Part shown: positions 44,462 through 53,860 of the stretch, in pieces | Layout of the letters: the number at the start of each line of letters is the position of its first letter | How positions within the stretch are numbered: position 1 is the first letter of the stretch | NCBI RefSeq assembly: GCF_000023125.1 | Contig: NC_013037.1 | Span: forward strand, 2,294,001 to 2,358,000 | Source: Dyadobacter fermentans DSM 18053 | Lineage (GTDB): Bacteria; Bacteroidota; Bacteroidia; Cytophagales; Spirosomataceae | DNA: 64,000 nucleotides | Direction: 5' to 3' | The notes under the pieces: generated by a model | The model's database searches: none | Told to the model about the DNA's origin: nothing | What the model saw: only the letters and a program-made list of their open reading frames with translations | Program-made: the position numbers and the translations under genes

Positions 44462-45520
44462 TTAGCGCCCGGTTTGCAGGTCTTTCAAAGGGATTTGAGT
44501 CTGGTAGATAATCGCTTTGCCTTCATGGCTGGAATAATAGGCTACGTACAACTGGCTTTTCTCTACAATCAGTCCGGGATAGCTACTGTCGCCATTGCTC
44601 GGCAACTTCATGATTTTTAATATTTTACCTTCCAGGTCCGTCACGTGCAATGCGGTAGACGCTTCTTTGCCTTCATGCAGCCGCGAGCCTATGATCAGTC
44701 TGTCGCTGCCCAGGAACTGGAAATTCGGGCCGCCGAGCCGGACGCTCAGCTTGTTGTACTTCCATTGGTTATAGGGAAAGTCACTTACTGCCAGTACACC
44801 CATCTGGTCACCGGTTTCGCGCCTTACCAGCACATACATTTGATCATTTTTATCAAAACGGATCGTCGATTCGTTGGGACTTCCGTCCAGGTCAAATCCC
44901 GGGACATTCTCATAGTACTTACCGTCTTTGGTTTTGAGCAGCCGGGCCGACATCGTGCGCACCCGCTTTCCGTCGACGGTCTTGTAATCGGCCGTGTACA
45001 TAATCCCGTACCCTACCCCCTTGTGCCACGTAATCCGCCAGATCCAGTCGAGCGCGGGCGTAATTTCTTTACTGAAAGTCGTTTTTTCGGGCTCTGAGAA
45101 ATGGGTTCCCGATTTATCTGAGACTGACACGTAGGGCGCCAGCGTGAGATACCTGCCGTCTTTGAAGATGCCTGCGGCGACGATGGCCATCAGGGTGCCA
45201 TCCGGCCGGACAGACAGCCTGGCTTCGCGCACATCTTCGGCGTCCATGTCAAACAAGGCCACCGATTCCCAATCCTTCCTGTTTTTGGACCTCACGATCC
45301 TTACTTTTCCATTGTTCTCGTTCCCAACGTGGTTCGCGCCTTCCCGGAATGTGATATAGAAATAATCCTTGAACTGAACCAGATCAGGAAAAGCATTGTG
45401 CGGCTCTTTGTCCCAAACCCTGGTGACCCGGATCGAATCGGCTGGAAGTCCTGTACCCGAAAATGCGAAGCTGGTGCCAATCAAAAGCAAGACCAGTAAA
45501 TACCATTTAATTCTAATCAT
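44462..45520 (-). CDS. Sialidase-superfamily-like beta-propeller, third of three
   Basis: 352 residues from ATG 45520 (MIRIKWYLLVLLLIGTSFAF, good signal peptide); the earlier ATG at 45553 adds residues before the signal. The fold continues with HNAFPDLVQFKDYFYITFRE, LSVRPDGTLMAIVAAG, ESTIRFDKNDQMYVLVRRET and a blade end LQTGR. Asp-boxes are weak, so it is more distant than its two neighbours, but AFPD is kept. It is expected in the periplasm. Its 34-bp gap to the dioxygenase gene and orientation place it in the same operon. Confidence 0.78.
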   Translation of the reverse strand: MIRIKWYLLVLLLIGTSFAFSGTGLPADSIRVTRVWDKEPHNAFPDLVQFKDYFYITFREGANHVGNENNGKVRIVRSKNRKDWESVALFDMDAEDVREARLSVRPDGTLMAIVAAGIFKDGRYLTLAPYVSVSDKSGTHFSEPEKTTFSKEITPALDWIWRITWHKGVGYGIMYTADYKTVDGKRVRTMSARLLKTKDGKYYENVPGFDLDGSPNESTIRFDKNDQMYVLVRRETGDQMGVLAVSDFPYNQWKYNKLSVRLGGPNFQFLGSDRLIIGSRLHEGKEASTALHVTDLEGKILKIMKLPSNGDSSYPGLIVEKSQLYVAYYSSHEGKAIIYQTQIPLKDLQTGR

Positions 45521-45554
45521 TCCTGAAAAATTTAAAACTGAATAGCCAATCACT

Positions 45555-46319
45555 TCACTCTGCCACCAACTCGTCTCTTTCGCGCATTTCCTGCCGCAAT
45601 TGTGCCTGATAGGCCGCTTTGGCCTCTACGTCTTCCTGCGCCGACGCACCGAAATAGATAAACCCCAGCGCCTTCCGTGTACGGTCGGCAGTCTGATTCC
45701 CGTCGGCGCGGTGGATGGTCAGCGAGTCATGGATCAGCAGGTCGCCCGCTCTGGCGGGGAATGCGATCTCATTTTCAAGATCCTCCGGCAAGCCGAAATC
45801 CGTGATTCCCTGTGAGAAACCGAGGGTTTGTGTTCTTCCGTGCCGGCGCATTCCCAATTTATGAGATCCCCGTACGTAACGCACACATCCGTTGGCCTCG
45901 TCCACGTCTTCCAGCGCCATCCACATCGTCACCGCCTTGGCGGGTTTGAGCATGAAGTAGTAGCCGTCCTGGTGCGGAGGGGTAGGCTTTCCAATTTTCG
46001 GGGGTTTGTTAAAATACTCCAGAATCTTCGGCACTACGGTGTCTTGCAGCAGCTCCCCTGCGATCCTGCTGAACTTACTGTCATTCAGCATAGGCGCGAA
46101 ATAGGGCGCGTGTTCAGACACGTGCATAATCTGCTTTAACGTGGCGGGATCGTTCTTATCTTCATAAAAGACATCGTTCGGAGGAAGTCCGGGAACCGTG
46201 TTTTCAATAAAATCTTCCAGTCTGCGGTTCACTTCCGCCACTTCCCGATCTGAAAGGAATCCGGGCAAAAAAACATAGCCATCTTCCTCAAATTTTCTTT
46301 TGATCAATCCAAAATCCAT
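45555..46319 (-). CDS. Phytanoyl-CoA dioxygenase (PhyH)-family oxygenase
   Basis: 254 residues. Fe(II)/2-oxoglutarate dioxygenase fold with HxD (TPPHQDGYYFMLKP), distal His (LTIHRADGNQT) and Arg for 2-oxoglutarate (ADRTRKALGFIYFG). N-terminal FEEDGYVFLPGFLSD is typical of PhyH. It should hydroxylate or demethylate an unknown substrate. Presence of an oxygenase in a SusC/SusD-led glycan locus is unusual and suggests a methylated, acylated or otherwise modified sugar. Confidence 0.9.
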   Translation of the reverse strand: MDFGLIKRKFEEDGYVFLPGFLSDREVAEVNRRLEDFIENTVPGLPPNDVFYEDKNDPATLKQIMHVSEHAPYFAPMLNDSKFSRIAGELLQDTVVPKILEYFNKPPKIGKPTPPHQDGYYFMLKPAKAVTMWMALEDVDEANGCVRYVRGSHKLGMRRHGRTQTLGFSQGITDFGLPEDLENEIAFPARAGDLLIHDSLTIHRADGNQTADRTRKALGFIYFGASAQEDVEAKAAYQAQLRQEMRERDELVAE

Positions 46320-46361
46320 TTTTCACCATATTTAAAATGAATGCAATCAATGCTCAAAAGG

Positions 46362-47840
46362 TCAGTTATAACCCGGATTTTGCTTCACCTTCGGTTCAAG
46401 GCTCAATACCGTGTTCGCGATCGGGAACAATAGCAAATGGTCCTGTCCTTTCCGGGCTTGGAGGTTAGGCACGAGATCGAACGCTTTGCCGAAGCGTACG
46501 AGGTCCCACCATCTTTTTCCTTCATACAGCAATTCGAAAAGCCTTTCTTTCAAAATCGCATCATCGTTCGCCTGTTTCGTCCCTTTCACAAAAACGTGCT
46601 TGCTGTAATTTGCGCCATAAGCGCGCTGGCGCACTTTGTTTATTTCTTCGGTAGGATCCTGGTCCAGCGCATTTTTAGCCTCTGCTTTGAGCAATATCAC
46701 GTCCGCGTAGCGGTAAAGCACAATATCGCTCAGAAAGAGTCTCGTGCCGCCCGTCAGCAAACCACGGCCTTTCATAGACAGAGTCGTGTAAAAGGTTGGT
46801 TTACCCGCCGCATCATAGGTGAAAATTTCATGGAAGGAGGCTTTTTTCCGTGTGTCGTCTTCTGTAAACTGGTTACGAACAAGCGAAGTGATCACCAGCA
46901 GCCCCTGGCCGCCGCCCACCGGCTGGATTAATGCCTTGGTGGCAGGATCTATATTGGCGGGTATCGCGCTATCAATAATCCAATGGAGCCAGAACTGGTT
47001 ATTCGAGGCGCCGTCCAGATCCTGATAGCGGATCGTCATGATGGTTTCCTTATTACCCTTGTTGGCATATTCGAACAGGTCGGCATAACTCGGCAGGAGC
47101 GAAACATCCGCCTTTTCCACTTCTGCGATTGCGGCCAGTGCTGTCGTGAAATCGGCCGCACCGCCGTTCATTCTTTTGCCCGTCCATAAATGCACATCCG
47201 CTTTCAGGGTATTTACCGCTGCGCGGGACCATTTCGACCGGCCGGCTACAAAATTATTGTCCGGAAAAAGGCTGAGCGCCGTCTCGATATCGCTTTTGAT
47301 CAGCGCAAACACTTCTGCCTGGGGTGCGCGCTCCCTGATCGTTACTTCCGCGCTGGACGTTTCGGTTGGCTCCGTGCGGATAATCAGGTCCCCCCAGGTT
47401 CGCGTCATCACGAAATAAGTGTACGCCCGCATACTGTATGCCTGCGCCAGTATGCTGTTCTTCACCGCCTCCGACTTGAATGTCATGCCGGGAACGTATT
47501 TAATGATCAGGTTTGCAGAGTTGATAATGGCATAAAATCCGCTCCAATCGGGATGGTGAGGCTGATCGCCGCTGAGTTCGTTCAGAAAAAGATCGTTACG
47601 TCCGCTACCGTATACACCACCTTCAAAAACCTCGCTTCGCTGTTCGCCCAGGGTGTAAATCGCGCCGGAAACGCTTCGGAGGTTAACATACATACCATTC
47701 AATGCCCCTTCCGCATCCTCCTGCGTTTTCCAGAAAGAATTGGTAGTGATAACGCTGACAGGCGCTACGTCCAGAACATCACAGGAAGCTCCGCAAAAAC
47801 ACACGAGCAGGGTAAGGAATATAAGTCTCAGTCTTTTCAT
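46362..47840 (-). CDS. SusD/RagB-family outer-membrane lipoprotein
   Basis: 492 residues from ATG 47840 (MKRLRLIFLTLLVCFCGASC, lipobox ASC); a longer upstream frame overlaps susC and is unlikely. SusD features: DVLDVAPVSVITTNSFWKTQ, LAQAYSMRAYTYFVMTRTWG, DVILLKAEAKNALDQDP, LFELLYEGKRWWDLVRFGKA and ending LEPKVKQNPGYN. It lies 13 bp after susC and forms the lid of the importer. Confidence 0.93.
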   Translation of the reverse strand: MKRLRLIFLTLLVCFCGASCDVLDVAPVSVITTNSFWKTQEDAEGALNGMYVNLRSVSGAIYTLGEQRSEVFEGGVYGSGRNDLFLNELSGDQPHHPDWSGFYAIINSANLIIKYVPGMTFKSEAVKNSILAQAYSMRAYTYFVMTRTWGDLIIRTEPTETSSAEVTIRERAPQAEVFALIKSDIETALSLFPDNNFVAGRSKWSRAAVNTLKADVHLWTGKRMNGGAADFTTALAAIAEVEKADVSLLPSYADLFEYANKGNKETIMTIRYQDLDGASNNQFWLHWIIDSAIPANIDPATKALIQPVGGGQGLLVITSLVRNQFTEDDTRKKASFHEIFTYDAAGKPTFYTTLSMKGRGLLTGGTRLFLSDIVLYRYADVILLKAEAKNALDQDPTEEINKVRQRAYGANYSKHVFVKGTKQANDDAILKERLFELLYEGKRWWDLVRFGKAFDLVPNLQARKGQDHLLLFPIANTVLSLEPKVKQNPGYN

Positions 47841-47853
47841 AATTTCCTGATTA

Positions 47854-50800
47854 TCAAAATGAAATATTGGCTCCGAAAATGATGTTTTTAGGCATTGCAT
47901 AACGGCCATCGTCGACGCCGCCCTCTTCCGGGTTCAGGCCGAGGTATTTGGTGAAGTAGTGAATGTTGTTGGCGGTTACGTTGAATCTCAAACTGGCCAG
48001 TTTCAGCTTGTTCAATATCCGCGACGGTACGGAGTAGCTCAGCGTCACCTCCCGAATGGCCAGAAAGTCGCCGGACTCGTTGTACATCGAGTTGCCTGAG
48101 GTGGTGACGCCATCGAACAGGTTACGCTGAACCCGCTCTCCGCCCCAATACGACCTGGGCATATCGGTAATATCGCCCTGCTTTTTCCAGGAGCGCTCTA
48201 CCATTCGCTGAGTCAGGTTGCCGTCGGAATACATATTTCCGTCCAGGAACATCCTGCCCCAGTTGAAGATCGTGTGGCCGGTGGTATAATCAAGCCGCAC
48301 ATACAAATTGAAACTCTTGTAGCTCAATGTATTTGAGAACCCTCCCGTCCACAGGGGATAGGCATTTCCCATATACCTTTTGTCCCTCGAATCGATAATG
48401 CCGTTTTTGTCCGCATCGTAATATTCAACGTCTCCCCCGTACTGGGTTTTATCCGCACCTACGATGTACGAAGCGATCGGACCGTTTTTCGCATCTTCAT
48501 CGGTGGGATAAATGCGCACTTGTTTTCTATCGTACATTTCCCCCAGCCTGTGGCCCTCCTGAATTCCGCCTTTCCAGGCATAATCCTGCCGGGCATCGTC
48601 CCACACCAGCAGACCGCCGACACGGTTGTTTTCTACCCCATTATTGGGCAATTTCAAAACCTTATTCTTTGTTTTGGAGGCATTGAAAGCCACATTCCAC
48701 TGCAAGGGAGAATTAGCGGAAAGTACACGCGCGCCGAGCTCAATCTCAAAACCCTTGTTTTCAAGTGTGCCCAGGTTGGTAAGCACGCTGGCAAACCCGG
48801 TAGACTGCGGCAAGGGAAGGCTTGTCAGCAGGTTGCTGGTGACGCGCCGGTAATAGTCCACGATCAGGGTAAGCCGGTTGTCCAGGAAACCGAGGTCCGC
48901 ACCTATGTCGAAAGTCCTGGACTGTTCCCATTTCAAATCCTTATTCGGAATCACGGTATTCTGGATTGCGGCAGCTCCTCCGTATCTGGATCCCACGCCG
49001 TAAGCGCCCTGAGCTGTAAAATCCCCCAATCCGCTGATATTTCCGTTTTCACCATAACTCCCTCTCAGTTTCATTTGAGAAACGCCGCGGGAGATTCCGG
49101 CCCAAAAATCTTCCTTGTGCATATTCCAGCCTAAGGAAACCCCTGGGAAAAAGCCCCACTTGTGCGACTCGCCCAAATTGGAAGCACCATCGTAGCGCAT
49201 ATTCAAGCTCAGCAGGTACTTCATCTGATAATTGTAATTCGCACTCGCGAAATACCCCAGTATACGCTGTTCGCTGATTGAACTGCTGACTGCGGTTGCT
49301 TCTGCAGAAGCATTCAGGGTCGGGATCAGGTCGGTCGAGGCCCCTCTGCCGCTGGCGCTCAGACTGGACGTGGTACGTCCGAAATAGGATATCCCTGCCC
49401 TTGCGTCGAGGTTATGGTCCTTGAATGACTTGGTGTATGCAAAAACACCGTCCGCCTGGGTTTGGCGCCACCTGCTGCTGGTAGCAGAGGCTGCACGTGC
49501 ATCCACAAACGCAACCGGCCCGTTCCAGAATCCCGGCTGAAACGTATATCCGTCTCCATTGACATTGTAGAGTGATACCTGCGGTTCAAACGATAAACCC
49601 GGCAGGATATTCCAGCGCGAACCCAGCGTCACCGTCAGCTTTTCATTTGAGTTCTCGGCCTTCCTGGTATTCATCTGGTATTCCGGGTTTCCGATACCAT
49701 TGTTGGTACCGGGAGCCAAAGTACCGTCCTCAAACCTGTATTTGGCCGTCGGCGCCAGGCCGGCGTTTCGGTAGAAAGTAACTGCGGTGGAACCGTAGGG
49801 GGTGTTCGTTGAAGACCTTGAAAAAATCACCTTTGAAAACACAGTGAGGTTTTTCTTTACCTGGATATCCCCGTTCAGATTAAAGCTGAGGCGGTCATAT
49901 TTCGTGGTAATTACAGTCCCGTCGGCAGTCATATACCCTACCCCTGCATTAAATGATCCTTTTTCAGTACCGCCGGAAACGGACAGGTTATGGTTATGGG
50001 AAATGCCCGTCTGGTAGTTTAATGCTTGAAAATCGGTGTCCTGGAAGATCAGTGTTTTGGTAGGATCCGCCGGATCCGGCATGCTCTGCCAGCCTTCCTG
50101 CAATTTATGTTCGTTCGCAGGCGTCAGGTATTGGGTTGTAAATGCGGTGTTATTGGTCAGGTCATTCCCTGTTCCGTAACCCATAGGCAAGGTCAGCCTT
50201 GAAGTATAATCTCCGAACTTCGCATCCCCAAAAACCCCTAGCCTGTTGATGGTCAGATAATCCCGAGCATTGGCAAGCTCGAACATTTTACCAGGCTTGG
50301 ATGTAGTCATGTCATAAGAATAACTGACCCTCGTCTGCCCGGACTTGCCTGTTTTGGTGGTGATGATAACTACCCCGTTGGATCCCCTGGCCCCATAAAT
50401 GGCGGTGGAAGCCGCATCTTTTAACACCTGCATGGAAGCGATGTCATCCGAATTAATATCATTCATATCAGTCCGGATCACCCCGTCGATGATATATAGC
50501 GGACTGGCCCCGTTGGGATTATTGATAGAGGTTCCGCCCCGTACGATCACGCGCGGAGCCGCACCGGGCTGGCCGGACGTACTTTGGACCCGCACGCCGG
50601 AAACGGTTCCCTGCAAAGCCGAGGCGGCATTGGCAAAAGGAACATTTTCAAGCACCTTCGTGTCGAGTTTTGAGATAGACGTGGTGAGCGTTTCCCTCGA
50701 CTGCACACCGTATCCCGTCACCAGCACTTCCTGCAACACCGCCACGTCTGCCTTCAATGTCACATTCACCTCCGAGCTATTGCCTATCGGTATTTCCTGA

Positions 50801-51066
50801 CTCTGGTAACCTATAAAAGAGAATATCAGGGAAGATCCGGGGGCGGCGCTTACGGTGTAATTTCCGTCCGCATCCGTGCTTGCGCCGGTAGTGGTCCCTT
50901 TCACCTGAATATTCACTCCCGGCAGCGCTTCGTTTTTTTCGTCAACAATTTTCCCCGAAACCCGAACTGCCGTTTGAGAGAATGCAGCAGGTATACAAAA
51001 GCAAATCAATAAAAATAATAAACAGGGCTTCCGGTGAAAAAGATGTAGTAATATTTCCTTTTGCAT
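47854..51066 (-). CDS. SusC/RagA-family TonB-dependent receptor
   Basis: 1070 residues from ATG 51066 (MQKEILLHLFHRKPCLLFLL, then signal end PAAFSQ); an upstream extension to 51189 runs through the promoter and operator and is rejected. Carboxypeptidase-D-like domain (GKIVDEKNEALPGVNIQVKG), TonB plug with LQEVLVTGYGVQSRETLTT, PLYIIDGVIRTDMNDI and AIYGARGSNGVVIITTK, then a long barrel ending YAMPKNIIFGANISF. It is the first gene of the main operon of the locus and defines its outer-membrane uptake. Confidence 0.95.
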   Translation of the reverse strand: MQKEILLHLFHRKPCLLFLLICFCIPAAFSQTAVRVSGKIVDEKNEALPGVNIQVKGTTTGASTDADGNYTVSAAPGSSLIFSFIGYQSQEIPIGNSSEVNVTLKADVAVLQEVLVTGYGVQSRETLTTSISKLDTKVLENVPFANAASALQGTVSGVRVQSTSGQPGAAPRVIVRGGTSINNPNGASPLYIIDGVIRTDMNDINSDDIASMQVLKDAASTAIYGARGSNGVVIITTKTGKSGQTRVSYSYDMTTSKPGKMFELANARDYLTINRLGVFGDAKFGDYTSRLTLPMGYGTGNDLTNNTAFTTQYLTPANEHKLQEGWQSMPDPADPTKTLIFQDTDFQALNYQTGISHNHNLSVSGGTEKGSFNAGVGYMTADGTVITTKYDRLSFNLNGDIQVKKNLTVFSKVIFSRSSTNTPYGSTAVTFYRNAGLAPTAKYRFEDGTLAPGTNNGIGNPEYQMNTRKAENSNEKLTVTLGSRWNILPGLSFEPQVSLYNVNGDGYTFQPGFWNGPVAFVDARAASATSSRWRQTQADGVFAYTKSFKDHNLDARAGISYFGRTTSSLSASGRGASTDLIPTLNASAEATAVSSSISEQRILGYFASANYNYQMKYLLSLNMRYDGASNLGESHKWGFFPGVSLGWNMHKEDFWAGISRGVSQMKLRGSYGENGNISGLGDFTAQGAYGVGSRYGGAAAIQNTVIPNKDLKWEQSRTFDIGADLGFLDNRLTLIVDYYRRVTSNLLTSLPLPQSTGFASVLTNLGTLENKGFEIELGARVLSANSPLQWNVAFNASKTKNKVLKLPNNGVENNRVGGLLVWDDARQDYAWKGGIQEGHRLGEMYDRKQVRIYPTDEDAKNGPIASYIVGADKTQYGGDVEYYDADKNGIIDSRDKRYMGNAYPLWTGGFSNTLSYKSFNLYVRLDYTTGHTIFNWGRMFLDGNMYSDGNLTQRMVERSWKKQGDITDMPRSYWGGERVQRNLFDGVTTSGNSMYNESGDFLAIREVTLSYSVPSRILNKLKLASLRFNVTANNIHYFTKYLGLNPEEGGVDDGRYAMPKNIIFGANISF

Positions 51067-51105
51067 AGTATTGGGCTTAGAAGGTTTGGCATGAATTAAC
51101 AAATC

Positions 51106-51170
51106 CAAAATTAGATTTTGCCATTCCTTCGATCCTCTACTTTTGTTTGCTTTTGTAATACTATTTTTCA
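51106..51170 (-). promoter_or_regulatory. Promoter and operator copy D for the susC operon
   Basis: On the minus strand: AAATAGTATTACAAAAGC, then CAAAAGTAGAGG with AAAGTA 21 bp after ATAGTA, and -7 box TAATTTTG (51106-51113) 30 bp beyond the start of AAAGTA, the same spacing as copy C. The -7 box is 39 bp before the SusC start. The remaining part of the 348-bp gap up to the DUF285 gene (51171-51414) shows no gene. Confidence 0.78.
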
Positions 51171-51414
51171 GCCGCCCCGTTCGAAGCACTTTTCATTGGT
51201 TCAGAGTGGAATAGGAAGTTGGTACAAAACAAAAGAGGGCGGCGCGTCCATTCGTTGCAGCGGTATCAATTGAGCGAGCTGATAGAGCCAGGCGCCATCG
51301 GGTGAACGTCTTACTGATCTTTGTAGAGAAATGTCTACTTTCCTATGGTAATAATTGGTACGCCCGTTGGCCGCTGCCGCGACTATCTTGCTTGCTCTAT
51401 CAACTTACAACTTC

Positions 51415-53358
51415 ATGAAGAAAATTCTCCTTTTGATGATTGGTGTGTTCACCGCCATTTGCGGTCACGCACAGATCAACAGCACGGATTTTGTCGCTAC
51501 CTGGAATAGCCTGAGCAATAACCGGATATTTTTCCCCGCTTCCGGTGAATATACGGTGTACTACGAAAGCTTGCCGGCAGGAAGATCCGGCACGCTGCCG
51601 GCGACCGGCACGTTTACCGGCCCTCAAACCATTATATTCCCTACAGCGGGAACCTATCGTATGGCTGTCAAGCCAACCGGTGCCGTGCCTTTTCACAGGA
51701 TTGAATTTGATCTATTCTCTTCCCCGTCAACCCTTTTAACGATCGAACAATGGGGAAGTACGGTCTGGTCATCTTTCGAAAATGCTTTTAAAGACTGCAA
51801 TAACCTCACGGCTATATCTGCAACAGATGCGCCTGTGCTAAGCAACGTGACGAACATGTCTTCCGCTTTCAGTGGTTGTAAGCTGCTCGCCTCAGCTCCG
51901 AACATTGGTAATTGGAATGTCTCTACGGTGACCAAAATGAATTCGATGTTCCAAGGCTCGGAGCTTTTCAACGAGCCGCTGGCAAATTGGGACGTTTCCT
52001 CGGTAACAGAAATGGCTGCAATGTTTACGAGCGCCCAGGCATTTAATCAACCCATTGGCAATTGGGATGTCAGCAAGGTAACTACGATGTCGTTGATGTT
52101 TGCTGTTGCTTCAACTTTCAATCAGCCACTTGGCGGTTGGGATGTATCCCACGTGAGCGCGATCGATTATATGTTTTTTGGTACGCCGTTCAATCAACCG
52201 ATTTCGGGATGGGATGTCTCATCTGTGAACAATATGAACTCGATGTTTGCGAACTCGCCGTTTAACCAACCTCTCTCGGACTGGGATGTATCCGCCGTTA
52301 CCTCCATGCGCGGTCTGTTTTCGGGAACCACTTTATTTAATCAACCGATTGGAAACTGGGATGTCTCAGCGGCGACTGACTTAGCATTTATGTTTTCCGG
52401 AGCACGTGCTTTCAATCAACCGATTGGCAATTGGGATGTATCGGGGGTGACCAAGATGGAATTTATGTTTAACGGAGCTGTGTCTTTCAATCAACCTCTC
52501 GATGCCTGGGATGTTTCGAAAGTTGCAAACATGCAGAATATATTTAATGGGGCATCGGCGTTCAATCAACCACTTGCAGATTGGGCGATAAACTCGGTAA
52601 CAAATTTGACCGGCGCATTGACCGGAAGCTCAATAGATTGCGACAATTACAGTACCAGCTTGATCGGGTGGGCGGCAAATAGTGCAATCCCGTCAAACCT
52701 TAGCCTTGACGCCACAGGCCGCTTCTACGGACCCTCCGCAACCGATGCGCGGAATGCGCTCATCACAAAAGGATGGTCAATTACCGGGGATATCCTCGAC
52801 CCGACCTGTGCGGTGCTACCCGTAACGCTCGTTTTCTTCACCGCTGAACCAACCTCCGGCAAAACCGTCGAGATTGCCTGGCAGACCGCCCAGGAAACGC
52901 AAAATGACCGTTTCGTAGTTGAGCGAAGCAAGGATTTGATTGTTTTCGAAAACATCGCCGAGGTTCGGGACGTAGGCGGTAATTCCAACACTATACACAC
53001 TTACAGGGCCGTCGATACCGCTCCTTTCGCCGGCTCGAGTTATTATCGGCTCGTGCAATATGATTTGGACGGTACCAGAACGATCTCTCGCATCGTACCG
53101 GTCGTAGTGCGTTCTCAGGACTACATGCTATATCCGAACCCGACCAAGCATCTTTCCTTTCGCATTAGCATTGACGAGCCGGATACAGCACATATTCGGA
53201 TTCACAATACTTCCGGACAGGAATTTGCATTCAGACGTCAGCCGGAAGGTACGCAAACGGTGTTAATCACACCGATGTCAAAGCTAGTTTCGGGGACTTA
53301 TCTCATCACCGTACAAGAGCGAGCACACACACGTACATTCAACTTAATGGTGGAGTAA
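51415..53358 (+). CDS. Secreted BspA/DUF285-repeat protein with type IX secretion sorting domain
   Basis: 647 residues from ATG 51415 (MKKILLLMIGVFTAICGHAQ, clean signal peptide). Nine to ten DUF285 repeats (for example IGNWDVSKVTTMSLMF, FNQPIGNWDVSAATDLAFMF), then a linker with EIAWQTAQETQNDRFVVERS and a type A T9SS domain (YMLYPNPTKHLSFRISI ... RTFNLMVE). Domain order is identical to the paralogue at 11585-13489. It is expected at the cell surface. It is divergent from the 28-51 kb locus, so a functional link is possible but unproven. Confidence 0.9.
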   Translation: MKKILLLMIGVFTAICGHAQINSTDFVATWNSLSNNRIFFPASGEYTVYYESLPAGRSGTLPATGTFTGPQTIIFPTAGTYRMAVKPTGAVPFHRIEFDLFSSPSTLLTIEQWGSTVWSSFENAFKDCNNLTAISATDAPVLSNVTNMSSAFSGCKLLASAPNIGNWNVSTVTKMNSMFQGSELFNEPLANWDVSSVTEMAAMFTSAQAFNQPIGNWDVSKVTTMSLMFAVASTFNQPLGGWDVSHVSAIDYMFFGTPFNQPISGWDVSSVNNMNSMFANSPFNQPLSDWDVSAVTSMRGLFSGTTLFNQPIGNWDVSAATDLAFMFSGARAFNQPIGNWDVSGVTKMEFMFNGAVSFNQPLDAWDVSKVANMQNIFNGASAFNQPLADWAINSVTNLTGALTGSSIDCDNYSTSLIGWAANSAIPSNLSLDATGRFYGPSATDARNALITKGWSITGDILDPTCAVLPVTLVFFTAEPTSGKTVEIAWQTAQETQNDRFVVERSKDLIVFENIAEVRDVGGNSNTIHTYRAVDTAPFAGSSYYRLVQYDLDGTRTISRIVPVVVRSQDYMLYPNPTKHLSFRISIDEPDTAHIRIHNTSGQEFAFRRQPEGTQTVLITPMSKLVSGTYLITVQERAHTRTFNLMVE

Positions 53359-53390
53359 CGTCGCTGGCACCACAAGTAACAGAGATTCTC

Positions 53391-53860
53391 TTATCTGCGA
53401 ATGACAAGTGGCGTAGCCTGTTCACCTATTTTAACAACGTAAAGCCCGTCTCTGATACTGCTAATGTCAACTGACACAGTTATGTCATTTTCTTCCAATA
53501 CTTTTTGTCCAAGCAAGTTAAAGATGATCACTTTCTGAGGTGTGCGCTCACCTTCAAAAAACACCACATCCTGGGCGGGGGGTTCGGATGTATTTTGACG
53601 GCTGCGATCTTAGTCTTGACTGAAATGATACGCGAATAGGTGAAAGCTCCGTCGTGATCAAGTTGTTTTAGCCGATAATAGGTTGTTGAAAATGGGCTTG
53701 GATCAAAAAACTGGTATACGCTCTGAGCTTTGTGTCTGAACTGCCCTCTAAAAATCCAATCTTATCAAAGAAAACCGCATCTGCGCTTCTTTGGATTTCA
53801 AATCCCGCATTGTCTTGTTCTTCCGATGTTGCCCAGTTCAATGTGACGGCATGGCGGCCA
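53391..53860 (-). pseudogene. Remnant of a T9SS-sorted protein, C-terminal region only
   Basis: In several frames on the minus strand: HAVTLNWATSEEQDNAGFEI, TYYRLKQLDHDGAFTYSRII, then KIHPNPP and VDISSIRDGLYVVKIGEQAT with a TAA at 53391-53393. These are the pre-sorting beta-domain and the sorting domain of a T9SS substrate. At least two frameshifts (one near the G-run at 53576) and loss of everything upstream make it non-functional. The plus-strand fragment at 53851 abuts its 5' border. Confidence 0.78.
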
